Positions 1 through 4,788 of a stretch of 5,577 nucleotides of DNA are shown here, piece after piece; position 1 is the stretch's first letter; each line of letters begins with the position of its first letter. The notes beneath the pieces were generated by a model. The model did not search any database. It was not told the DNA's origin and saw only the letters and a program-made list of their open reading frames with translations. Where the stretch lies: contig JBQCDV010000157.1 of assembly GCA_051960855.1 (NCBI GenBank), forward strand, positions 1 to 5,577, in the 5' to 3' direction. Both the position numbers and the translations under genes were made by a program. This DNA is from JBQCDV01 sp051960855. GTDB lineage: Bacteria > Actinomycetota > Actinomycetes > JAJZTN01.

Positions 1-39
1 GCCATGCACGAGGTCGTCCGCACGGCCCTGGGCCGCTGA
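1..39 (+). CDS. C-terminal end of an unidentified gene (5' end outside window)
   Basis: The first 13 codons of the window read in frame 1 as AMHEVVRTALGR followed by TGA. All 12 sense codons end in G or C, which is what a real gene in this GC-rich genome would show. The reading stops 16 bases before the convergent stop codon of the glycosyltransferase gene, a natural gene-end spacing. Too little is visible to name a family. An open stretch of this length could also be chance, so the call rests on codon bias and position only. Confidence 0.5.
   Translation, partial: AMHEVVRTALGR
23..35 (-). terminator. weak candidate terminator hairpin for the glycosyltransferase gene
   Basis: CGGCC, a 3-base spacer and GGCCG can form a short GC-only stem. 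On the minus strand it lies about 20 bases past the glycosyltransferase stop codon. There is no T-run after it and it sits inside the end of the left-edge gene. Such short GC stems are frequent by chance in this base composition, so this is only a candidate. Confidence 0.15.
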
Positions 40-55
40 AGCGCGGTGAGGTGGG

Positions 56-1048
56 TTAGAGCAGGGCGAACGCCGAACGACGTGGCATCGCCAGCGCGCG
101 ATGTGCGGCCTCGAGCACCTCGCCCACGGTGATGGACAGCAGCGCGGGGTCGGGCTCGTCGACGAGGACCTCGCGCTCGTCGTCGCCGTGCCACAGCGCG
201 ATGTGCGGCCCGGACTCCGGCGGTCCCCAGAGTCGGGGCGAGGCCGGCCCGAAGAGCACGACCGACGGGGTCCGGAAGGCCGACGCGATGTGCGCGACAC
301 CGGTGTCGCCGGTCACGACGAGCCGGGCTCCGGCCACGAGCCGGAGGAGGTCGCGCAGGTGCGTCTGGCCTCCGAGGTCCGCGGTGTGCGGCAGGCGGGC
401 GCGGCGGACCAGCTCGGCGGTGAGGATCTGCTCAGACTCGTTGCCGGTCACGAGCACCGGCATCGTGCGCTGCTGCAGCTCCGAGGCGACGCTGGCGAAG
501 CGGTCGAGCGGCCAGCGCTTGCTGCCGTAGGCCGCGCCGGGATGAACGACGACATAGCCCATGTCGCGGTTGGCGCCGGGGGGCATCGGCAGGTGGAGGT
601 CGTCCCGGTCCCCCACAGCGCCGACGCTTGCCACCAGTCGCAGCCAGCGGTCGACCTCATGCTCCGGGTGACCGAGCGCGGCGGGCGGCCCAGCCAGCCG
701 TCCGATCTCGGGGCAGGCGAACGCGACGAGCTGTCGCGGTCGGAGGGCCTCGAGGCTGCGGATGCTGTCCGGGAGGACACCGTGCAGGTCGACCGCGATG
801 TCGACGGGCGGAACCTCGCCGGAGACGTCGAGGGCTGACAGGTCGGGCGGCTGCAGGCCTCGGTGCGGCAGATGCTCATCCACGCAGGCGAGCAGCTCGA
901 CGATCGGAGCGAGCGAAGGGTTGGTCGCGAGCACGAGGCGGTGCTCGGGGAAGCGCTGGCGCAGCGCTCGCAGGGCCGGGACGGCCACCAGGAGATCACC
1001 AAGGTTGAGCGCCCGCAGGGCGAGCAGCACGGGTCGTGAGTCCCTCAC
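56..1048 (-). CDS. Glycosyltransferase family 9 protein (ADP-heptose:LPS heptosyltransferase type)
   Basis: The 330-residue protein has the two-domain GT-B layout of family 9. The N-terminal Rossmann half opens with VLLALRALNLGDLLVAVPAL (residues 7-26), which holds the conserved LGD near the acceptor site. The C-terminal nucleotide-sugar half starts at VVVHPGAAYGSKRWP (166-180). It carries the family signature GDTGVAHIASA (247-257) followed by PSVVLFGP (261-268). The length is normal for the family. The GTG start at 1048 is supported by GGTGATC seven bases upstream, a perfect match to the 3' end of 16S rRNA. There is no signal peptide, so a cytosolic or membrane-associated enzyme is expected. 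Family members transfer heptose or related sugars. Actinobacteria lack classical LPS, so the acceptor here is probably another surface glycan or glycoconjugate (inference). It is transcribed alone in this window, divergent from the helicase. The family is secure; the donor and acceptor are not. Confidence 0.92.
   Translation of the reverse strand: MRDSRPVLLALRALNLGDLLVAVPALRALRQRFPEHRLVLATNPSLAPIVELLACVDEHLPHRGLQPPDLSALDVSGEVPPVDIAVDLHGVLPDSIRSLEALRPRQLVAFACPEIGRLAGPPAALGHPEHEVDRWLRLVASVGAVGDRDDLHLPMPPGANRDMGYVVVHPGAAYGSKRWPLDRFASVASELQQRTMPVLVTGNESEQILTAELVRRARLPHTADLGGQTHLRDLLRLVAGARLVVTGDTGVAHIASAFRTPSVVLFGPASPRLWGPPESGPHIALWHGDDEREVLVDEPDPALLSITVGEVLEAAHRALAMPRRSAFALL
97..294. repeat. three copies of the 11-mer CGCGATGTGCG inside the glycosyltransferase gene
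   Basis: Copies lie at 97-107, 197-207 and 284-294. The first two extend to an identical 15-mer (GCGCGATGTGCGGCC, 96-110 and 196-210) spaced exactly 100 bases apart, so they are read in different codon phases. The first encodes part of EAAHRAL and the second part of GPHIALW. The repeat is therefore not a protein-level repeat. It may be chance in GC-rich coding sequence. Confidence 0.4.
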
Positions 1049-1055
1049 GACGACA

Positions 1056-1062
1056 GATCACC
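1056..1062 (-). promoter_or_regulatory. ribosome binding site of the glycosyltransferase gene
   Basis: On the minus strand GGTGATC lies seven bases before the GTG start codon. It matches the GGUGAUC half of the sequence complementary to the 16S rRNA 3' tail, and it fixes the start at 1048. Confidence 0.7.
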
Positions 1063-1121
1063 ACGATCGGCATCGGCGCGCCAGGTCCTGATCTTGAATG
1101 GGCGGCCCGTGTCGCCCCGGT

Positions 1122-1152
1122 CCGTGGCTTTCGACCACGGTTTGTCCACCGT
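1122..1152. repeat. two overlapping, mutually exclusive inverted repeats in the divergent intergenic region
   Basis: CCGTGG (1122-1127) pairs with CCACGG (1135-1140) across 7 bases. ACGGT (1137-1141) pairs with ACCGT (1148-1152) across 6 bases. The two share bases 1137-1140, so only one stem can form at a time. They lie upstream of the proposed helicase promoter and in the 5' region of the glycosyltransferase transcript. They could be an operator for a dimeric regulator or a leader structure for the glycosyltransferase mRNA. No known regulator site was recognised. Confidence 0.4.
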
Positions 1153-1172
1153 CCAGGCTCCTGAGCCCACCA

Positions 1173-1199
1173 GGAATGCGCGAGGCCCACGGCTGGTTG
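1173..1199 (+). promoter_or_regulatory. SigR/SigH-type ECF promoter for the helicase gene (GGAAT-N18-GTT)
   Basis: GGAAT at 1173-1177 and GTT(G) at 1196-1199 are separated by exactly 18 bases. This is the published consensus for Streptomyces SigR and its mycobacterial/corynebacterial counterpart SigH, which respond to thiol oxidation. Transcription would begin a few bases past GTT, at about 1204-1208. That coincides with the GTG start codon of the helicase at 1207. No Shine-Dalgarno sequence precedes that GTG, which agrees with a leaderless mRNA. No convincing housekeeping -10 element was found on either strand of this intergenic region. The motif is short, so the assignment is an inference. 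Confidence 0.5.
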
Positions 1200-1206
1200 C
1201 CACCTT

Positions 1207-3012
1207 GTGCCTTCCCCTTCCCCGGCGGCCCGTCGGCCCCGTCGCAGTGCCAGCTCTGCCAGCTCCTCCGCTTCCTCTTCTCCTGTCCGGCGTCACTCGA
1301 AGCGCTTTGCGGGCCCCTCGTCTCGGCGCCGCGACAGCGACACGAGCCCTCGCGCGCCTCGACCGCAGATCCCGACAGCGGCGCACCAGGAGCTCGAGGC
1401 GGCCTTCGCCGCCTCCATCGCGAACGCCGCCACCAGCGAGACGTCGTTCGCGAAGCTGGGCCTGCCGCAGCGTCTGGTGACGGCCCTCGAGCGTCGGGGC
1501 ATCCGCGAGGCCTTCCCCATGCAGGCCGTGACGCTCCCGGATGCGCTGGCCGGGCGCGACCTCATCGGTCGCGGCCAGACAGGGTCGGGCAAGACCCTCG
1601 CCTTCGGGCTGCCCATGCTGGCGCGCATCTCCCCCGAGGGTCGTGAGCCGGGCCGGCCGCAGGGGCTCGTGCTCGTGCCGACCCGCGAGCTCGCGACCCA
1701 GGTACGCGACGCACTCGAGCCGCTCGGCCACCCGCTCGGGCTGCGCTTCCTCGCGGTCTTCGGCGGCATGCCAATCGACAAGCAGATCCGCTCACTGCGT
1801 GCCGGCGTCGACATCGTTGTGGCCACCCCGGGACGGCTGCTCGATCTGGTGCGCCAGGAGGAGCTGCGGCTCGACGGGGTGACGATGTCGGTCCTGGATG
1901 AGGCGGACCTCATGGCCGACATGGGCTTCATGCCCGACATCACCGCGATCCTCGACCAGACGCCGGCCGGGACGCAGCGGCTGCTCTTCAGCGCCACGCT
2001 CGACGGAGCGGTCGGCGAGCTCGTGACGACCTACCTGACCAACCCGGTGGCGCATGCCATCTCTCCGGCAGCCTCCCCTGTCGAGGCGATGGCCCACCAG
2101 GCGTTCGTCGTCGCCTTCGCCGACAAGGTCCCCGTGCTGGCCGAGATCGCCGGACGCCCGGCGCGCACCCTGGTCTTCGTCAAGACCAAGGAGGGGGCCG
2201 ACACCCTCGCCAAGGACCTGAGCGAGCGCGGGGTCGCCGCCGAGTCGATCCACGGCAACCGCAGCCAGCAGCAGCGCAACCGCGCGCTGGCCGCCTTCAG
2301 CAGTGGGCGCTCCCGGGTGCTCGTCGCCACCGATGTCGCGGCGCGCGGCATCGACGTCCCAGGCGTCGACCTCGTGGTACATGCCGACCCGCCGAAGGAC
2401 CCCAAGGACTATCTGCACCGATCCGGGCGCACCGCCCGCGCCGGCCAGTCCGGTCTTGTGCTCTCGGTCCTCCTGCACCACCAGGTGCGCCCTCACGCGC
2501 GCATGCTGCAGCGCGCGGGAGTGGCCGTCGAGCCTGAGAGCGTCGTGCCCGGTCACGAGGCGGTGCGCGAGATCGCCGAGTCCGGCGAGCCGGTGCTCGT
2601 GGTCGCGGAGGTCGAGGCCCGCAAGCCGCGGCCCCACCGCGCGGGTGGCACCCACCGCAGCGACGGCCCAAAGCGGCGCCCCTACCGCAGTGCCGGCGAG
2701 AGCCCCAGCAAGCAGCGGCGGGAAGACGGTCCGCAGCGCAACGGCTGGTCGTCGCCCGCCCGTGGGACCGACGCGGTCACGGCCGAACGCCGGCCACCGC
2801 GGCCGACCGTCGGTGGCCGCGCGACAGCCGGCGAGCGGAAGGCTGGGTCCGAGCGCGCAAGCGCGCGTCCAACACGCACCGCGTCGGGGACGCCCAACCG
2901 GGCGGCCCGACGCGATGGCCAGGCTCGCCAGCCGTTTCGGTCTGCAGACGTGCGCGGGCAGCGCCAGCAGCCTCAGGCTGCCCCCCGCCCGCGGCGCGCG
3001 CGCCCGTCCTGA
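1207..3012 (+). CDS. DEAD-box ATP-dependent RNA helicase (RhlE/DeaD-like)
   Basis: This 601-residue protein unwinds or remodels RNA using ATP. Members act in ribosome assembly, cold adaptation and RNA decay. The motifs appear in order: Q-motif region with F81 and FPMQ (103-106), Walker A GQTGSGKT (123-130), PTRELA (158-163), GG (186-187), TPGR (207-210), DEAD (231-234), SAT (262-264), LVFVKTK (322-328), ATDVAARGID (374-383) and HRSGRTARAG (404-413). All are intact, so the enzyme should be active. The core spans about residues 78-460. It is framed by a Ser/Arg-rich N-terminal stretch (about 1-55) and a basic Arg/Pro/Gly/Ser-rich tail (about 470-601), probably disordered and RNA-binding. The GTG at 1207 is the first start after the in-frame stop at 1162. 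It lacks a Shine-Dalgarno sequence but lies just past a SigR-like promoter. A shorter start is possible, because the first 75 residues are not part of the conserved core. The subfamily is uncertain. Confidence 0.96.
   Translation: MPSPSPAARRPRRSASSASSSASSSPVRRHSKRFAGPSSRRRDSDTSPRAPRPQIPTAAHQELEAAFAASIANAATSETSFAKLGLPQRLVTALERRGIREAFPMQAVTLPDALAGRDLIGRGQTGSGKTLAFGLPMLARISPEGREPGRPQGLVLVPTRELATQVRDALEPLGHPLGLRFLAVFGGMPIDKQIRSLRAGVDIVVATPGRLLDLVRQEELRLDGVTMSVLDEADLMADMGFMPDITAILDQTPAGTQRLLFSATLDGAVGELVTTYLTNPVAHAISPAASPVEAMAHQAFVVAFADKVPVLAEIAGRPARTLVFVKTKEGADTLAKDLSERGVAAESIHGNRSQQQRNRALAAFSSGRSRVLVATDVAARGIDVPGVDLVVHADPPKDPKDYLHRSGRTARAGQSGLVLSVLLHHQVRPHARMLQRAGVAVEPESVVPGHEAVREIAESGEPVLVVAEVEARKPRPHRAGGTHRSDGPKRRPYRSAGESPSKQRREDGPQRNGWSSPARGTDAVTAERRPPRPTVGGRATAGERKAGSERASARPTRTASGTPNRAARRDGQARQPFRSADVRGQRQQPQAAPRPRRARPS
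2993..3004 (-). terminator. candidate terminator palindrome for the M20-P1-VOC operon
   Basis: GGCGCGCGCGCC is a perfect 12-base palindrome. On the minus strand it begins 14 bases after the VOC stop codon. It has no T-run, as in many actinobacterial terminators. It lies within the last codons of the helicase gene. GC-only alternation can arise by chance at this composition, so support is moderate to low. Confidence 0.3.
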
Positions 3013-3018
3013 TTCACC

Positions 3019-3720
3019 TCACGCCCGCGCGGGCAGCACGCAGAACTCGTTGCCTGACGCGTCCTGGTAGGACCGCCACGGCAGGTCGCCCCACTGCGCC
3101 GCCAATCGTTGGCCACCTCGCTCCCGGATCTCGGTCTCGATGCGGCCCGGATCTTCCCCTCGCTCCAGCCGGACGTCGAGGTGGAGCCGACTCTTCGTCG
3201 GTCCCTTCGGTCGCTGCTCCTGCACCAGCTGCAGAAGTGCGCCGGTGCCGGACGGATGGCGCAGGGACAGCGGCGAGCTTGCGGTCGCCTGCCATCCGGT
3301 CAACCACGACCAGAAGGCCGCGTCGCGGGCCGGGTCACCGACCTCCAACCGCACGGCGGTGAGCGGGATCGGTCCGGTGGCCGCATCCACGATGGCCTCG
3401 AACGGCGTCCCCTCGGGGTCCCGCAGTGTTGACGTGTCCGATTCGCCGTGGGCGGCGCCCGAGCGATCGGGCAGCAGGCCAGACTGCTCGGCGCGCTGGA
3501 GCGCCGAGCTCGCCACTGCCAGCAGGACGCGGGTCAACTCGTCGCGAGCCTCGGGGACCGGCTGGAAGCACAGGTCCAGCGCGTGGCCCTCTCCCATCGG
3601 GACTCGCGTCTCGAAGCCGGCCGCCCCGTCGCTCAGCTGCTCGGCGTCGAGCAACGCCTGCCAGAAGCGGCCGACTCGCTGCGGGTCGGCCGCGTCGAAG
3701 ACGACGTTCTCCAGGTACAC
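3019..3720 (-). CDS. VOC superfamily protein with two glyoxalase-like modules
   Basis: The 233-residue protein is built of two glyoxalase/bleomycin-resistance/dioxygenase-type halves, most like the Glyoxalase_6 style common in actinobacteria. The first runs from LENVVFDAADPQRVGRFWQ (3-21) to LRDPEGTPFEAI (99-110). The second runs from LTAVRLEVGDPARDAAFW (120-137) through RLHLDV (178-183) to DASGNEFCVLP (220-230). The second half keeps the HLD element and the final NEF; in the first half the equivalent strand reads VLLAV, so the His there is lost. Any metal site may therefore be altered or confined to one module. No signal peptide or membrane segment is seen. The GTG start follows GAGGGG by seven bases and lies three bases after the P1 peptidase stop, so it is the last gene of the operon. 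Substrate and reaction are unknown; the fold covers isomerases, dioxygenases and binding or resistance proteins. Confidence 0.87.
   Translation of the reverse strand: MYLENVVFDAADPQRVGRFWQALLDAEQLSDGAAGFETRVPMGEGHALDLCFQPVPEARDELTRVLLAVASSALQRAEQSGLLPDRSGAAHGESDTSTLRDPEGTPFEAIVDAATGPIPLTAVRLEVGDPARDAAFWSWLTGWQATASSPLSLRHPSGTGALLQLVQEQRPKGPTKSRLHLDVRLERGEDPGRIETEIRERGGQRLAAQWGDLPWRSYQDASGNEFCVLPARA
3023..3034 (+). terminator. candidate terminator palindrome for the helicase gene
   Basis: GCCCGCGCGGGC is a perfect 12-base palindrome beginning 11 bases after the helicase stop codon, the usual position for a terminator stem. No T-run follows. It is encoded in the last codons of the convergent VOC gene, mirroring the palindrome at the end of the helicase gene. 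Confidence 0.35.
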
Positions 3721-3733
3721 GGGCTAGCCCCTC
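3721..3733 (-). promoter_or_regulatory. VOC ribosome binding site embedded in a palindrome at the P1 stop codon
   Basis: On the minus strand GAGGGG (3733-3728) lies seven bases before the VOC start codon. Its G-run is part of the perfect 10-base palindrome GGGCTAGCCC (3721-3730), which also contains the TAG stop of the P1 gene. A small stem here would hide the ribosome binding site until ribosomes finishing the P1 gene open it. This suggests translational coupling. Confidence 0.5.
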
Positions 3734-4788
3734 ACGGCTGACGGCGCGGCGTCGGAGTAGCTCTGCCAGCTCCCACCCGGGGTGGAGATGCTGGTCGCCG
3801 CGAGCATCGCGGCGACGATGGCGCGGCTCACGCAGTGCGCGGCGGCGTCGAGCAGCTGGAAGAACGCCATCGCGTCCGGCGCGGGACGCGCGGTGGTGGA
3901 AAGGGCGAAGAGGGTGTCGCCGTCGAACATCGTGTGGACGGGGCTGATGGCCCGGGCCATGCCGTCGTGTCCGATCCCGGCGAGCTTGGCGCACTGTGCC
4001 TTGGACAAAGTCACGTCGGTCGCGATCACGCCGATCGTGGTGGCGAGCACCGCTTCCTCACCACCGCGGGCCGTCAGCGCCGGAGGCGGGGGGAAGAGTG
4101 CAGGCAGTTCCGACGCTGCCGGCGCCCCCAGGTGGTCGAACTCCCCCGGCAGCCCGAAACGCGCCCCGAGCAGCTCGCCGGTGCGACGGTCGACCGTCGA
4201 CCCGGCGGCGTTGACGACGAGAAGGGCCGCGACGGTCGAGCCGTCCGGCAGCACCGCGCTCGCCGACCCAATCCCTCCCTTGAGACCGCCAGCCACGGCA
4301 CCGGTCCCCGCTCCGACAGCACCCGAGGCCGGAGCGGCGCCTGCTGAGGCGACCGCAGCGTCGTAGGCCTCGGCTCCGAGGTCGCCGTCCGGCGTGGCGC
4401 GGAAGTCGCCGCCACGGCCCAGGTCGAAGATCACCGCACCCGGCACGATCGGGACGACGTGGCCGGGCGGGCCCACGGGGAAGCCGATGCCGGCGTCGAC
4501 CAGCCGGGACATGACGCCAGTGGCGGCCGCCAAGCCGAAGGCGCTGCCGCCGGTGAGCATCACGGCGTGGACGCGCTCGACGGCGTTGCGCGGGTCGAGC
4601 AGGTCGGTCTCCCGGGTGCCGGGGCCACCACCGCGCACGTCGACGCCGCCGACGGCGCCGTCTGCACCAGTGAGCATGACGGTCGTGCCGCTGAGCCAGC
4701 CCTCGCCGGTGCGCGTCGCGTGCCCGACGCGCAGGCCCGCGACGTCGACGAGCGAGTTGGTCGCCCCCGGACGGACGAGGTCACTCAC
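3724..4788 (-). CDS. P1 family peptidase (DmpA/NylC-type N-terminal nucleophile amidohydrolase)
   Basis: The 354-residue protein belongs to the self-processing P1 (S58) family, whose members include D-aminopeptidase DmpA, beta-peptidyl aminopeptidase BapA and nylon-oligomer hydrolase NylC. The family hallmarks are VDVRGGGPGTRETDLLDPRN (49-68), LTGGSAFGL (78-86), GGLKGGIGSAS (167-177), VVNAAGS (191-197), TTIGVIATD (250-258) and HTMFDGDTLFAL (285-296). Residues K170, N193, T250, D289 and D291 correspond to the NylC active site; the 39-residue spacing from Thr nucleophile to first Asp matches NylC as I recall it. The precursor should be cut just before T250, but the residue before it is Ala249 (GCC) rather than the usual Asn. 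The GTG start at 4788 is set by GGGAG six bases upstream and by protein homology, which begins at SLVDVAGLRVGH (12-23). It overlaps the M20 gene by 8 bases. It has no signal peptide, so it is cytosolic. The substrate is unknown. Confidence 0.93.
   Translation of the reverse strand: MSDLVRPGATNSLVDVAGLRVGHATRTGEGWLSGTTVMLTGADGAVGGVDVRGGGPGTRETDLLDPRNAVERVHAVMLTGGSAFGLAAATGVMSRLVDAGIGFPVGPPGHVVPIVPGAVIFDLGRGGDFRATPDGDLGAEAYDAAVASAGAAPASGAVGAGTGAVAGGLKGGIGSASAVLPDGSTVAALLVVNAAGSTVDRRTGELLGARFGLPGEFDHLGAPAASELPALFPPPPALTARGGEEAVLATTIGVIATDVTLSKAQCAKLAGIGHDGMARAISPVHTMFDGDTLFALSTTARPAPDAMAFFQLLDAAAHCVSRAIVAAMLAATSISTPGGSWQSYSDAAPSAVRG

Noticed and set aside
101..838. Long plus-strand open frame opposite the glycosyltransferase gene (245 codons)
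   Set aside because: Its composition (Val, Arg, Glu, Gly, Asp, with no recognisable motif) is what the antisense of a GC-rich gene gives. The minus-strand protein has clear family 9 motifs over the same bases.
1094..1147. TTGAAT (1094) and TTGTCC (1142) as housekeeping -35 boxes for the helicase
   Set aside because: Neither has a TANNNT-like -10 box at 16-18 bases downstream. The GGAAT-N18-GTT pair fits better.
1098..1646. Plus-strand open frame of 182 codons, and minus-strand frames across 1045-1997, overlapping the helicase
   Set aside because: They overlap the helicase motif region in other frames, carry no motifs and are Arg/Ser/Ala/Pro-rich, as expected of shadow frames.
3426..4366. 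Plus-strand open frames opposite the VOC and P1 genes (for example 3426-3947 and 3782-4366)
   Set aside because: Both minus-strand genes show conserved motifs across these stretches. The plus-strand translations are low-complexity Arg/Ala/Pro/Ser sequence.
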